In this document: positions 43,947-53,572 of the stretch, one piece after another
Numbering within the stretch: position 1 is the stretch's first letter
Layout of the letters: each line of letters opens with the position of its first letter
Origin: Chromohalobacter israelensis
Lineage (GTDB): Bacteria > Pseudomonadota > Gammaproteobacteria > Pseudomonadales > Halomonadaceae
NCBI GenBank assembly: GCA_000761475.1
Contig: JQNW01000005.1
Coordinates: forward strand, 62,001 to 126,000
Reading direction: 5' to 3'
DNA length: 64,000 nt
Notes under the pieces: generated by a model
Told to the model about the DNA's origin: nothing
Databases searched by the model: none
What the model saw: only the letters and a program-made list of their open reading frames with translations
Position numbers and translations under genes: made by a program

Positions 43947-45518
43947 ATGAAGATATCCACCGCATCGAAAAGATGGTCAGCGCTTACTTACATCGGGCTT
44001 TGCCTGGGGTACACCTTTTCCACGCTGGCCGTTCTCAGTCACTGGTTCATGATCCCGGTCGCCGCACTGTGGGTAGCCATCGCCTGGCGCTTCCGCTGGG
44101 GCCACCCCCGGCAACGCGCGAGCCTGCGCCGCGTCTGGCCGTGGTCACTGGTGCCCTTGATCCTGTGGTGGGTCTACCTCTATCTGGACGACAGCTTCGG
44201 CAGGCTCGACCTGGGCGCGGTGATCTTCCACTTGCAGGCCGGAATGACCGAACACGGTGGCGAGCGGCGCGTCTTCGCGGCATTCGCCTTCACGCTGTGC
44301 TGTATCCTGATGCTCGTGGCCTTCACCTGGCTGGTGCGTGCCGACCACCGGTGGCGGCTCTGGGAACGAGTCGGGGCGATCTTCCTGCTGGCCTTCAACC
44401 CGCTGCTGTTCGGCCTGTCGCAACGCGGTGCCTCGGCGATCACCCAGGGCGACTGGCTGCGCCAGCACTATCAGCCTCCGCGCATCGCCACCACGCCGCA
44501 GACGCGCCCCAACCTCATCTACCTCTACCTGGAAAGCACCGAGCGCACGTACGCCGACCGCGAGACGTTCGGCAATGCCTATGAGGATCTGGCGGCTCTG
44601 GGCCGGCGCGGCACGGTCTTCGAGGGCATCAAGCAACTCGACAACACCGGCTGGACCACGGCCGGCATGGTCGCCACGCAGTGCGGCGTGCCCTTGATTC
44701 CCGCCGGCCTGATGCACGACAACCAGTTCGAACCGCTGGATGCCGTGCTGCCGCATACCCGGTGTCTCGGCGACATGCTCAACGCCCAAGGGTATGACCT
44801 CACCTACATGGGTGGTGCCAGCACGCGTTTCGCGGGCAAGAAGGTCTTCTACGAAGGACACGGTTTCGATACCGTCCTGGGACGCGACGAGCTCGAGGAC
44901 GACGTCACCCCGCCCGATTATCTCAACGACTGGGGACTCTACGACGACACGCTGCTCGACATGGCCACGCAGCGCATCCGCGAACTCGCCGGCGACGCGT
45001 CGCGCCAGCCCTACGCACTGTTCGCCCTGACCCTGGCCGCGCATCCGCCATTCGGCAATCCGTCGCAATCGTGCCTGGAAAATCAGGGAGAGTTCGATGG
45101 GGTGGACATTCTGTATTCGGTGAAATGCACCGGCTGGCTGGTGCGCCGCTTCCTGGTACGGCTCGACCGCGAAGGGCTGCTCGACAACACGCTGGTGGTG
45201 ATATCCAGCGATCATCTGAGCATGAAGAATTCCGAGTGGCCGCAACTGGTCACCGCCCAGCGCGAAAACACCTTCATGATGCTCGGCCAGGGCGTGCCCG
45301 CCGGCAAGCGCATCCAGCGTCAGGGCTCGATGGTCGATGTCTATCCCACCGTGCTCGAGGCCATGGGTTTCACGCTGGAGACGCGCGCCGCCGGCCTGGG
45401 GCACTCGTTGTTCGCCGAACGCCCCACGCTGATCGAAGAATACGGGCTCGAAACCATCAACGACCACATGCAAGAGGAAGACGCCCTGCAGTCTTACATG
45501 TGGAAGGGCGTCAACTGA
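43947..45518 (+). CDS. OpgB-like phosphoglycerol transferase (LTA-synthase superfamily)
   Basis: This 523-aa inner-membrane protein has four to five N-terminal helices and a large periplasmic alkaline-phosphatase-fold domain. NLIYLYLESTERTYADRETFGN carries the conserved Glu. GWTTAGMVATQCGVPLIPAG carries the likely nucleophile Thr. MGGASTRFAGKKVFYEGHGFD and VVISSDHLSMKNSEW hold metal ligands. These motifs closely parallel E. coli OpgB (MdoB), which decorates periplasmic glucans with phosphoglycerol. In this LPS cluster the acceptor might be core sugar instead. No glucan synthase genes are in the window. Confidence 0.85.
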   Translation: MKISTASKRWSALTYIGLCLGYTFSTLAVLSHWFMIPVAALWVAIAWRFRWGHPRQRASLRRVWPWSLVPLILWWVYLYLDDSFGRLDLGAVIFHLQAGMTEHGGERRVFAAFAFTLCCILMLVAFTWLVRADHRWRLWERVGAIFLLAFNPLLFGLSQRGASAITQGDWLRQHYQPPRIATTPQTRPNLIYLYLESTERTYADRETFGNAYEDLAALGRRGTVFEGIKQLDNTGWTTAGMVATQCGVPLIPAGLMHDNQFEPLDAVLPHTRCLGDMLNAQGYDLTYMGGASTRFAGKKVFYEGHGFDTVLGRDELEDDVTPPDYLNDWGLYDDTLLDMATQRIRELAGDASRQPYALFALTLAAHPPFGNPSQSCLENQGEFDGVDILYSVKCTGWLVRRFLVRLDREGLLDNTLVVISSDHLSMKNSEWPQLVTAQRENTFMMLGQGVPAGKRIQRQGSMVDVYPTVLEAMGFTLETRAAGLGHSLFAERPTLIEEYGLETINDHMQEEDALQSYMWKGVN

Positions 45519-46560
45519 GCGAGCGCGGTGACGCGGACCCGGCGGCGCGGATCGAGGCCAGCAGTCGCGCCGGCTCGAGGTGGCGCAGACAGTTGGTGTG
45601 CCCCAGGGGGCATTCGCGGGCGAAGCACGGCGAGCAGGACAGGTAGAGGTCGTGGATCTCGGCGTTCTCGGTCAGCGGCGGCGTATAACTCGGCGAGGAC
45701 GATCCGTAGACGGCCTGAACCCTGGTGCCCACGGCCGCCGCCACGTGCATCAGCCCGGAATCGTTGGTGACCACCTGCTGGCAGTCGGCGAGCAGGTCGA
45801 CGACCTCGGTCAGCTGCGTGCGACCACAGAGATTGTGGACCCCGGGCAACGCCTGGCTGATCGTCTCGCCGGCATCGGCGTCCTTGGGGCCGCCCATCAC
45901 CCGCACCTCGTACCCCTCGGCCACCAGACGCTCCGCCAGGGTACGAAAATGCGCCAACGGCCATTGCTTGGCCGGGCCAAACTCGGCCCCCGGCATCATG
46001 CCGATCGCGGGCCCTGACGAAAGACCCAGGGAGTCGCGCAGGCGCTGCTGTTCGTCGCCGTTCACGTCGAGCCGAGGCGCGGGAATGGCGAAGTCTCCCG
46101 TAAGGGCCTGCTCCTCGGGCAACCCCAGCGACACGAAGCGCTTCACCGTTTGGTCCAGTACGCGCTTGTCGAGCTGGCGGCGGGCGTTGAGAAGCCAATA
46201 GCGCTGCTCGCCGTGGAAGCCCACGCGCTCCGGTATCCGCGCCAGGAAAGGCACCAGGGCCGATTTCCAGGACCGCGGCAGCACGATCGCCCGATCGAAG
46301 CGCCCCTTCAGCTTGCCCGCCACCGCACGGCGCGTGGCCCAGCCGAACTCGCCGTGCTTGACGTCCAGCGCGATGGTCTCGTCGACCTCGGGCATGCGCG
46401 CCAGGATCGGCAGCGACCAGCCCGGCGCCAGCACCCCGATATAGGCCTCGGGATGATGCGCCTTGAGCGTCATGAACAGGCTCTGGGCCATGACCATGTC
46501 GCCGACCCACGAGGGGCCGACGACGAGCAGGCGCGGGGAGGTGGCGGTATCGTCAGCCAT
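45511..46560 (-). CDS. waaF: ADP-heptose:LPS heptosyltransferase II
   Basis: This 349-aa GT9 enzyme adds the second heptose of the inner core. [64 protein letters not shown] and [33 protein letters not shown] are all close to E. coli WaaF. It overlaps hldD by 8 bp at its start and the OpgB-like gene by 8 bp at its end. Coupling with hldD places ADP-heptose completion and use in one operon. Confidence 0.95.
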   Translation of the reverse strand: MADDTATSPRLLVVGPSWVGDMVMAQSLFMTLKAHHPEAYIGVLAPGWSLPILARMPEVDETIALDVKHGEFGWATRRAVAGKLKGRFDRAIVLPRSWKSALVPFLARIPERVGFHGEQRYWLLNARRQLDKRVLDQTVKRFVSLGLPEEQALTGDFAIPAPRLDVNGDEQQRLRDSLGLSSGPAIGMMPGAEFGPAKQWPLAHFRTLAERLVAEGYEVRVMGGPKDADAGETISQALPGVHNLCGRTQLTEVVDLLADCQQVVTNDSGLMHVAAAVGTRVQAVYGSSSPSYTPPLTENAEIHDLYLSCSPCFARECPLGHTNCLRHLEPARLLASIRAAGSASPRSLS

Positions 46561-47509
46561 TCAGCCAATCCAGGTAGGCGCTGACGCCTTCGCGAACCGT
46601 CTTGAATTCCGCCTTGTACCCCGCCTCGCGCAGCCGCGAGATATCCGCCCGGGTATAACTCTGGTAGCGCCCTTTCAGCTCCTCGGGAAAGTCGATGTAG
46701 TCGATCTTGCCGGTCGCATAGTAATCGATCACCGTCTCGGCGATGGCCTTGAACGGCTCGGCGCGGCCGGTCCCCAGGTTGAAGATACCCGAGACCTCGG
46801 GGTGATCGAGGCACCACAGGTTGACGTCGACGACATCGCCGACATAGACGAAGTCGCGGCTTTGCATGCCGGCTTCATAGCCGTCCCAGGCACCGAACAG
46901 CTTGGGATTCTCGCCACGCTTCACCTGACTGTGGTGATGATAGGCGACGCTGGCCATCTTGCCCTTGTGCTGCTCGCGGGGACCATAGACATTGAAATAG
47001 CGAAAGCCCACCACCTGAGCGTCGAACGACTCCCAGTGGACGCGCACGTACTGGTCGAACAGCAGCTTGGAGTAGCCGTAGACATTGAGCGGCTTCTCGT
47101 GCTCCGGCGCTTCCACGAACACCTCGCTGCCGCCATAGGTGGCCGCCGACGAGGCATACAGGAAGGGGATGCGCTTGTACTGACAGAAGTGCAGCAGCAC
47201 CTTGGAATACTCGAAGTTGTTCTCGAGCATGAACTTGCCGTCCCACTCGGTGGTATCCGAACAGGCGCCTTCGTGGAAAATCGCCTCGATCGGCGGCAGC
47301 TCGCTGGGTTCGCCGCGCAGTTCGGCCTTCACGCGCGCCAGGAAATCATCCTTGTCGAGATAATCCCCCAGCGTGCAGTCGGCGAGATTGACGAACTTGG
47401 TGCCGTCGGAAAGGTCGTCGACCACGAGGACATCCTCGCGGCCGCGTGCGTTCAAAGCCTTCACTAGATTGGCGCCGATGAACCCGGCACCGCCCGTCAC
47501 TACGATCAT
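46553..47509 (-). CDS. hldD: ADP-L-glycero-D-manno-heptose 6-epimerase
   Basis: This 318-aa extended short-chain dehydrogenase turns ADP-D-heptose into the L-form. It starts [20 protein letters not shown] (NADP-binding GxxGxxG). Catalytic residues are in YASSAATYG and [34 protein letters not shown] is the HldD-specific segment. The ATG at 47509 was chosen because the Rossmann fold starts there. It is the first gene of the hldD-waaF operon, divergent from glyQ. Confidence 0.96.
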   Translation of the reverse strand: MIVVTGGAGFIGANLVKALNARGREDVLVVDDLSDGTKFVNLADCTLGDYLDKDDFLARVKAELRGEPSELPPIEAIFHEGACSDTTEWDGKFMLENNFEYSKVLLHFCQYKRIPFLYASSAATYGGSEVFVEAPEHEKPLNVYGYSKLLFDQYVRVHWESFDAQVVGFRYFNVYGPREQHKGKMASVAYHHHSQVKRGENPKLFGAWDGYEAGMQSRDFVYVGDVVDVNLWCLDHPEVSGIFNLGTGRAEPFKAIAETVIDYYATGKIDYIDFPEELKGRYQSYTRADISRLREAGYKAEFKTVREGVSAYLDWLNG

Positions 47510-47636
47510 GTCGTCGATTCCTTCAAGTCGTGCACCCACGCGGGAAGCGTGCATTTCGTCACGGTGCCTATAACCGATTAACCGCTAATTGTATACTTGG
47601 CGGTTCGTGAATTCATGGGCCAACGGTACTTCACCA

Positions 47637-48608
47637 ATGACACAGTCGACGCCAGACGTGAAAACCTTCCAGGGCCTGATCCTCGCCCTGCAGCAGTACT
47701 GGGCCGAACAGGGCTGCGTGATCCTGCAACCCCTGGACATGGAAGTCGGAGCCGGCACTTTTCATCCCGCGACTTTCCTGCGCTCCATCGGCCCCGAAAC
47801 CTGGAACGCCGCCTACGTGCAGCCATCACGCCGCCCCACCGACGGTCGCTACGGCGAGAACCCCAATCGCCTGCAACACTATTACCAGTTCCAGGTGGTG
47901 ATGAAGCCCTCCCCGCAGGCGCTTCAGGCGCTTTATCTGGGATCGCTCGAGCGTCTCGGCATCGACCCGCAGGTCCATGACATTCGCTTCGTCGAGGACA
48001 ACTGGGAGTCTCCCACCCTAGGGGCTTGGGGGCTAGGCTGGGAAGTCTGGCTCAACGGCATGGAGGTGACGCAGTTCACCTACTTCCAGCAGGCCGGGGG
48101 CATCGAATGCTACCCGGTCACCGGCGAGCTGACGTATGGCCTGGAACGTATCGCCATGTACCTGCAGGACGTCGATAGCGTCTACGACCTGGTGTGGACC
48201 TACGCCCCCGATGGTTCGTCGGTCAGCTATGGCGATGTCTATCTGCAGAACGAGCGCGAACAGTCGGCCTACAATTTCGAGCACGCCGACGTCGAGTATC
48301 TGTTCGGTGCCTTCGATCACTGCGAGGGCGAATGCCGGAAGCTGCTCGATGCCGGACTGCCGCTGCCGGCCTATGAGCAAGTGCTGAAGGCGTCGCACAC
48401 GTTCAATCTGCTCGACGCCCGGCACGCCATTTCGGTGACCGAGCGTCAACGTTACATCCTGCGTGTGCGGACCATGGCCCGTGACGTCGCCCACGCCTAC
48501 TTCGAATCGCGCAAGGCAGCCGGGTTCCCCATGGCCTCGGAGACCCTACGTCAGGAATTGCTGAATCAGGAACTGCCGAGCCAGGAAAGCAACGAGGGAG
48601 ACGCGTAA
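47637..48608 (+). CDS. glyQ: Glycyl-tRNA synthetase alpha subunit
   Basis: This 323-aa class II synthetase subunit holds the active site that charges tRNA-Gly. [20 protein letters not shown], the [12 protein letters not shown] and [23 protein letters not shown] motifs and [20 protein letters not shown] are diagnostic. The length matches E. coli GlyQ (303 aa) with a slightly longer tail. I start at the ATG 47637 ([11 protein letters not shown]). It is followed 2 bp later by glyS; the two form an alpha2-beta2 enzyme. Confidence 0.96.
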   Translation: MTQSTPDVKTFQGLILALQQYWAEQGCVILQPLDMEVGAGTFHPATFLRSIGPETWNAAYVQPSRRPTDGRYGENPNRLQHYYQFQVVMKPSPQALQALYLGSLERLGIDPQVHDIRFVEDNWESPTLGAWGLGWEVWLNGMEVTQFTYFQQAGGIECYPVTGELTYGLERIAMYLQDVDSVYDLVWTYAPDGSSVSYGDVYLQNEREQSAYNFEHADVEYLFGAFDHCEGECRKLLDAGLPLPAYEQVLKASHTFNLLDARHAISVTERQRYILRVRTMARDVAHAYFESRKAAGFPMASETLRQELLNQELPSQESNEGDA

Positions 48609-48610
48609 GC

Positions 48611-50677
48611 ATGGCATCCACCCCCCTACTGGTCGAATTGGGCGCCGAAGAACTGCCACCGAGCGCCATCGAACCCCTCGCGCTGGCATTGCGCGATGGC
48701 ATCGCCAAGGGCCTCGCCGACGCCGACGTGGCGTTCGCGAGTGCCCATGCCTACGCCACGCCGCGCCGTCTGGCCGTCAGGGTCGAAGGACTCGACGACA
48801 AGCAGCCCGACCGCGACATCGAACGCCGCGGTCCCGCCCTGGCCGCCGCTTTCAAGGATGGCCAGCCCACCAAGGCCGCCGAGGGCTTTGCGCGCTCCTG
48901 CGGTGTCACGGTCGATGACCTGATCCACCTGGAGACCGACAAGGGAACCTGGCTGGGTTATCGCTATCAGGAAAGCGGCGAGGCCACCACGGCCTTGCTG
49001 CCGGCCATCGTCGAGCGCGCGGTACAGGCGCTGCCGGTGCCCAAGAACATGCGCTGGGGCGCCTCGCGCACCGAGTTCTCGCGGCCGGTGCACTGGCTGG
49101 TCATGCTCTATGGCGCCGACGTCGTGCCGGCAACGGTGCTCGGCCTGGAGGCCGGACGCACCACCCGCGGGCACCGCTTCCATGCACCCGACGCCATTGA
49201 CCTGGCCCACGCCGACGACTACCTGGACGCACTGGAAAACGCTTACGTGCTGGCCGACATGCAACGTCGACGCGAGCGCATCCGCGAACAGGTACTCGCC
49301 GAGGCGGAAGTCAACGAGGCCACGGCGGTCATCGACGAGGACCTGCTCGACGAAGTCAGCGGACTGGTCGAATGGCCCGTCGCCCTGACCGGCAGCTTCG
49401 ACGAGCGCTTCCTCGACGTGCCTGCCGAATGCCTGATCTCGTCGATGAAGGCCAATCAGAAGTACTTCCACCTGCTCGATGCACAGGGCACCCTCAAGCC
49501 GCTGTTCATCACCGTCTCCAATATCGAAAGCCGCGACCCTCAGCAGGTCATCGAAGGCAACGAGAAGGTCATTCGTCCACGTCTGGCCGACGCCGCCTTC
49601 TTCTACGACACCGACCGCAAGCAGTCGCTGGCGTCACGGCGCAGCGCCCTCGAGAGCGTGGTATTCCAGCAGTCGCTGGGCACGCTGGCCGACAAGGCGC
49701 AGCGCATCGAGGCCATAAGCTCCTTCATCGCCTCCCGGATCGGTGGCGATGCCGACCATGCCTCGCGCGCCGCCCAGCTCGCCAAGTGCGACCTGGTCAC
49801 CGAGATGGTGCTGGAGTTTCCCGAGCTCCAGGGCATCATGGGGACCTACTATGCGCGCCAGGACGGCGAACCCGAGGAAGTGGCCCAGGCGCTGCACGAG
49901 CAGTACTTGCCACGCTTCGCCAGCGATGACGTACCTGCCACGCCCGCCGGGCTCGCCCTGGCGCTTGCCGACCGGCTCGACACACTGACGGGCATCTTCG
50001 GGATCGGTCAGCGCCCCAGTGGCACCAAGGATCCTTTCGCGCTACGGCGTGCCGCCATCGGGGTGCTCAACATCCTGGTCAAGGCCGAGCTCGACCTCGA
50101 TCTTCGCGAGCTTCTCGAACTGGCCGCAGCCCAGCATGGCGACCTGCCGAAGGCCGAGGGACTGGTCGATGACGTCCTCGACTACATGCTCGACCGTTTC
50201 CGTGCCTGGACCCAGGACGAAGGCATTGCCGTCGAAGTGTACCTGGCCGTACGCGCCCGCCCGGTCACGCGGCCGCTCGACTTTGCACGCCGGATCCGCG
50301 CCGTGCATGCCTTCAGCCAGCGCGAGGAAGCCGTGGCACTGGCGGCGGCCAACAAGCGGGTGTCCAACATCCTGTCCAAGCAGCAGCATGACGGCTCCAC
50401 CTCGGTGGATACCGGCCTGCTACAGGCCGAGGCCGAGACGACGTTGAGCACGGCGCTGGAACAATGCCATCAGTCGGTTCGCCCGCTGCTCGACGCCGCT
50501 CGCTATGCCGAAGCGCTGGATGTACTGGCTCAGCTTCGCGGCCCCGTCGATGCCTTCTTCGACGACGTGATGGTCATGGCCGAGGACGAGGCGGTGCGCC
50601 GCAATCGTCTCGCGCTGCTGGCCAGCTTGCAGTCGCTGTTCCTCGAGGTCGCCGATATCGCCCAATTGCAGCAGTGA
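48611..50677 (+). CDS. glyS: Glycyl-tRNA synthetase beta subunit
   Basis: This 688-aa subunit matches E. coli GlyS (689 aa). It begins LLVELGAEELPPSAIEPLA and includes MRWGASRTEFSRPVHWLVMLYG, GHRFHAP, MKANQKYFHLLDAQG and, near the C-terminus, DPFALRRAAIGVLNILV, with a tRNA-binding helical end. It is required for tRNA recognition. A terminator follows 20 bp downstream, and directly after that a group II intron has inserted. Confidence 0.97.
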   Translation: MASTPLLVELGAEELPPSAIEPLALALRDGIAKGLADADVAFASAHAYATPRRLAVRVEGLDDKQPDRDIERRGPALAAAFKDGQPTKAAEGFARSCGVTVDDLIHLETDKGTWLGYRYQESGEATTALLPAIVERAVQALPVPKNMRWGASRTEFSRPVHWLVMLYGADVVPATVLGLEAGRTTRGHRFHAPDAIDLAHADDYLDALENAYVLADMQRRRERIREQVLAEAEVNEATAVIDEDLLDEVSGLVEWPVALTGSFDERFLDVPAECLISSMKANQKYFHLLDAQGTLKPLFITVSNIESRDPQQVIEGNEKVIRPRLADAAFFYDTDRKQSLASRRSALESVVFQQSLGTLADKAQRIEAISSFIASRIGGDADHASRAAQLAKCDLVTEMVLEFPELQGIMGTYYARQDGEPEEVAQALHEQYLPRFASDDVPATPAGLALALADRLDTLTGIFGIGQRPSGTKDPFALRRAAIGVLNILVKAELDLDLRELLELAAAQHGDLPKAEGLVDDVLDYMLDRFRAWTQDEGIAVEVYLAVRARPVTRPLDFARRIRAVHAFSQREEAVALAAANKRVSNILSKQQHDGSTSVDTGLLQAEAETTLSTALEQCHQSVRPLLDAARYAEALDVLAQLRGPVDAFFDDVMVMAEDEAVRRNRLALLASLQSLFLEVADIAQLQQ

Positions 50678-50697
50678 TCGCACGGGCGTCGAACGAG

Positions 50698-50728
50698 AAA
50701 GGGTGGCCTCTGGCCACCCTTTTTTGTT
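50698..50728 (+). terminator. Terminator of glyQS and group II intron target
   Basis: An 11-bp stem AAAGGGTGGCC/GGCCACCCTTT with a TCT loop is followed by TTTTTTGTT. The intron begins at the next base, as expected for group IIC introns, which recognise terminator stem-loops. Confidence 0.92.
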
Positions 50729-52651
50729 GTGCGCCAGGCATGGCGCGCAGCGCCAGACTGGCGCTGTTCCCGAGGGTGGTGCCTCGGGATGACTTGGGGG
50801 TGAAAGTCCCCTGTACGCCCGGCAAGGGGAAGTACTAGCCGACGGCAAGGGTGTCTTCTGCGAGGGAGAATCCGAAGGAAGCCCGAGGCAAAACGCTGGC
50901 CTGACGAACAGGAAGCGGATATGAGGCGTCCTGGCGGGGTGAGGTGGCAACGATCACCAAAGCCCGGTACTTGCACGAAACGCCATGACGTAAATCCGAC
51001 AGGCATAAGCGGGAAGGTCGCGCGTCTTACCCGGGGAGGTCTGGTGGTCTGCCCCGGTGCTCCCGGCGTCGAGAGGCGACGGGAGGGACCATCAGACGTC
51101 AGCCAAGGCCATAGTAAGTGCCGGTTCACCCCGGCACCAAGGGCCGAACATGAAGAACCGCGAGTAGGCGATGACGTCTCGAGGATTGATCGTGAAGACA
51201 GCAATGGGCGCTAACACCGCTACCCACCCAGAGGGGCCGGGGTGGAACCCCGCGTCCCAGCCGGTGGGCGTCGAGACGGTCCCGGCGTCGTCATCGTGGA
51301 CGAAAGCGGAGCCCGCCCCGCTCATGGAAGCCGTGGTAGAGAAGGCCAACATGGCGCGGGCTTACCGTAGGGTGGTCACCAACAAAGGGGCGCCGGGTGC
51401 CGATGGCATGACGGTGGACCAGTTGACCGACCACCTGAAACAGTACTGGCCGACGCTGCGCGAGCGGCTGCTGGCCGGTGAGTACCACCCCAGCCCGATC
51501 CGAGCCGCCAAGATCCCCAAGCCCAAGGGCGGGACCCGACAGCTCGGCATTCCCACGGTCACCGACCGACTGATCCAGCAGGCGCTGCTGCAGGTGCTGA
51601 CGCCGATCTTCGATCCGGGCTTTTCCGCATCAAGCTACGGCTATCGCCCCGGGCGCAGTGCTCAGCAGGCTGTTTCGGCCATGAAGGCTCACGTTTCTGC
51701 CGGCCACCGCTGGGTGGTCGATCTCGACTTGGAAGCCTTCTTCGACCGGGTGAACCACGACCTGCTGATGGCACGGGTCGCGCGTCGCGTCCGCGACAAG
51801 CGGGTGTTGCGCCTGATCCGTCGTTATCTGGAAGCCGGGATGTTCCAGCACGGCTTGGCCGCGCCACGCCGACAGGGGACGCCCCAGGGCGGACCGCTGA
51901 GCCCGCTGCTGGCGAATATCCTGCTGGATGACGTGGACAAGGAACTGGAGCGCCGCGGCCACCGCTTCTGCCGCTACGCCGACGACATGCAGATCTATGT
52001 ACGCAGTCGGCGAGCGGGTGAGCGCGTCATGGCCAGCCTGAGTGAGTATCTCGAGAACTCACTTCGGCTCATGGTCAACCATGCCAAAAGCGCGGTGGAT
52101 CGCCCCTGGCAGCGAGGCTATCTGGGGTACACGCTGACTCGGCACAAGCTGCCACGGCTGACGCTGACCCAGGCCAGCTTGCAGCGCCTGATGCAGCGTG
52201 TCCGGGAGATCCTGAAGCGTGGCAGGGGGCACAACATCCGGCGAGTCACCGAGGCGTTGGCCCCCGTCCTACGCGGCTGGGCCAGCTACTTCAGCCTCGT
52301 CGATGTGAAGCGTCCCCTGGAAGCGCTGGATCAATGGGTACGCCGACGCTTGCGCTGCGTGATTTGGCGGCAGTGGAAACGTCCAGGCACCCGGCGTCGG
52401 AAACTCCTGGCGCTAGGGTTGGACGAGCCCCGTGCCAGGAAGTCAGCGGGGAATGGGCGAGGTCCTTGGTGGAATGCGGGCGCCTCGCACATGAATCAGG
52501 CCCTGCCACGGAAGTGGTTCGAGCAGCAGGGGCTGATCTCGGTACTCGACACGGCAAGAGGGCTTAGCCGTTCTTCATGAACCGCCGTATACCGAACGGT
52601 ACGTACGGTGGTGTGAGAGGACGGGGGAGGTGACTCCCCCTCCTACTCGAT
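50729..52651 (+). mobile_element. Group II intron (probable class IIC), about 1.92 kb
   Basis: The 5' end GTGCGCC starts at 50729 just after a terminator T-tract. The structured 5' region (50729-51170) carries no gene. The reverse-transcriptase gene sits in domain IV. Domain V is recognisable at 52579-52612 (ACCGCCGTA...TACGGTGGT with a GAA loop), and domain VI at about 52613-52651 (GGGGGAG/CTCCCCC stem), ending CTACTCGAT. Its placement after an intrinsic terminator is the hallmark of class IIC. End points are inferred, with 1-2 bp uncertainty. Confidence 0.9.
51171..52580 (+). CDS. ltrA: Group II intron reverse transcriptase/maturase
   Basis: This intron-encoded protein of about 469 aa has RT motifs in order: KGAPGADGMT (RT0/1), PSPIRAAKIPKPKGGTRQLGIPTVTDRLIQQAL, WVVDLDLEAFFDRVNHDLLM (first Asp pair), RQGTPQGGPLSPLLANILLDDVD, and RFCRYADDMQIYV with catalytic YADD at about 269-272. 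The maturase X domain follows (RVTEALAPVLRGWASYFSLVDVK). No HNH endonuclease is visible after RRLRCVIWRQWKRPGTRRRKLLALG, which fits class C proteins. All catalytic residues are present, so it may be active. Confidence 0.95.
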   Translation: MTSRGLIVKTAMGANTATHPEGPGWNPASQPVGVETVPASSSWTKAEPAPLMEAVVEKANMARAYRRVVTNKGAPGADGMTVDQLTDHLKQYWPTLRERLLAGEYHPSPIRAAKIPKPKGGTRQLGIPTVTDRLIQQALLQVLTPIFDPGFSASSYGYRPGRSAQQAVSAMKAHVSAGHRWVVDLDLEAFFDRVNHDLLMARVARRVRDKRVLRLIRRYLEAGMFQHGLAAPRRQGTPQGGPLSPLLANILLDDVDKELERRGHRFCRYADDMQIYVRSRRAGERVMASLSEYLENSLRLMVNHAKSAVDRPWQRGYLGYTLTRHKLPRLTLTQASLQRLMQRVREILKRGRGHNIRRVTEALAPVLRGWASYFSLVDVKRPLEALDQWVRRRLRCVIWRQWKRPGTRRRKLLALGLDEPRARKSAGNGRGPWWNAGASHMNQALPRKWFEQQGLISVLDTARGLSRSS

Positions 52652-52663
52652 TCACGTGAAACG
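52652..52663. promoter_or_regulatory. Right part of an intron-split parS site
   Basis: TCACGTGAAACG directly follows the intron 3' end. Joined to TGTT at 50725-50728 before the intron it makes TGTTTCACGTGAAACG, matching the parS consensus at 15 of 16 positions. Confidence 0.7.
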
Positions 52664-52765
52664 CCGCACACCACCGAACCTGCCTGCCCGTCGTCTCGTC
52701 CAACTTTGTCGCCGCCCCGGCTTAGCTCGCAAAGTGTCGTTACGGCATGTCCACGCCCGACAGAA

Positions 52766-52781
52766 TGTTTCACGTGAAACA
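52766..52781. promoter_or_regulatory. parS site (ParB binding)
   Basis: A perfect 16-bp palindrome TGTTTCACGTGAAACA, identical to the chromosomal parS consensus. Confidence 0.92.
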
Positions 52782-52829
52782 TGACGTCACATAGTGACCG
52801 GAAGCGATATGACGCCGTGGCAGTCTCCC

Positions 52830-52868
52830 TTCCTCCTTCCTCCTTCCTCCTTCCTCCTTCCTCCTTCC
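52830..52868. repeat. 7-bp tandem repeat TTCCTCC
   Basis: Five perfect units of TTCCTCC (52830-52864) plus a partial unit. The strand bias is total (pyrimidine only on the plus strand). Confidence 0.95.
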
Positions 52869-52910
52869 CGCTGCCCGCTGCCCGCTGCCCGCTGCGCGCT
52901 GCGCGCTGCG
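52869..52910. repeat. 7-bp tandem repeat CGCTGCC/CGCTGCG
   Basis: Three units of CGCTGCC followed by three of CGCTGCG, directly adjoining the TTCCTCC array with the same 7-bp period. Confidence 0.95.
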
Positions 52911-52918
52911 CTCAGCAT

Positions 52919-52934
52919 TGTTTCACGTGAAACA
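52919..52934. promoter_or_regulatory. parS site (ParB binding)
   Basis: Perfect TGTTTCACGTGAAACA, 45 bp upstream of the gmhB start. Confidence 0.92.
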
Positions 52935-52978
52935 CGGCCCTACACTGCTCTACCCGACTGGCTGCAACCGGAGCACCC

Positions 52979-53536
52979 GTGCCCTTACCTCCCAAGCTCG
53001 TGATTCTCGACCGTGACGGCGTCATCAACAAAGACAGCGATGCCTACATCAAATCCCTCGAGGAGTGGATTGCCTATCCTCAGGCGATCGAGGCCATCGC
53101 GTATCTCACGCAACACGGCTGGACCGTGGCGATCGCCACCAATCAATCGGGCATCGCCCGAGGTTACTTCGACACGGCCACCCTCGATGCCATGCACGAA
53201 GAACTTCGGCATCAGGTATCTCGTGCCGGCGGCGAAATCGCGCATATCGCGTATTGCCCGCACGGTCCCGATGACGGCTGCGATTGCCGCAAGCCCTTGC
53301 CTGGGCTATTGCAGCAGGTTCAGCAAGCCCTGGGCCTGTCCACGCTGGAAGGCAGCTGGATGGTCGGCGATAGCCTCCGCGATCTGCAGGCGGGACAGGC
53401 AGCAGGATGTCATGCGGCACTGGTTCGCACGGGCAAGGGCGTCCGCACGGAGCAAAAGGGCCAAGGCCTGGAGAACGTGCGCATTTTCGACGACCTGGCA
53501 TCTTTCTCGCGCTGGCTGATCACCGACGACGCGTGA
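52979..53536 (+). CDS. gmhB: D-glycero-beta-D-manno-heptose-1,7-bisphosphate 7-phosphatase
   Basis: This 185-aa HAD-family phosphatase removes the 7-phosphate in ADP-heptose synthesis. Motifs: LVILDRDGVINKDSDAYIKS (HAD motif I, residues 6-25), IATNQSGIARGYF, the zinc-binding CPHGPDDGCDCRKPLPG, and MVGDSLRDLQAGQAAGC. The start is GTG at 52979, with GGAG 6 bp upstream. It supplies the step between the two HldE activities, though it lies over 15 kb from hldE. It is next to the origin genes, as in several Pseudomonas relatives where gmhB follows glyS. Confidence 0.94.
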   Translation: MPLPPKLVILDRDGVINKDSDAYIKSLEEWIAYPQAIEAIAYLTQHGWTVAIATNQSGIARGYFDTATLDAMHEELRHQVSRAGGEIAHIAYCPHGPDDGCDCRKPLPGLLQQVQQALGLSTLEGSWMVGDSLRDLQAGQAAGCHAALVRTGKGVRTEQKGQGLENVRIFDDLASFSRWLITDDA

Positions 53537-53572
53537 GTCGGCCTGGGGATCTGCCCTCGCCTGGTACAAAAA

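Larger units (their letters stand above)
52652..52978. other. Intergenic region with parS sites and heptamer arrays
   Basis: No gene is seen. It holds the right half of the split parS (52652-52663), two intact parS sites, two 7-bp tandem arrays, and the leader of gmhB. The combination suggests a non-coding segregation region. Confidence 0.7.

Noticed and set aside
47510-47636. Riboswitch or T-box upstream of glyQ
   Set aside because: The hldD-glyQ gap is only about 127 bp and has no T-box or glycine-riboswitch motif; such T-boxes are also not expected in this group.
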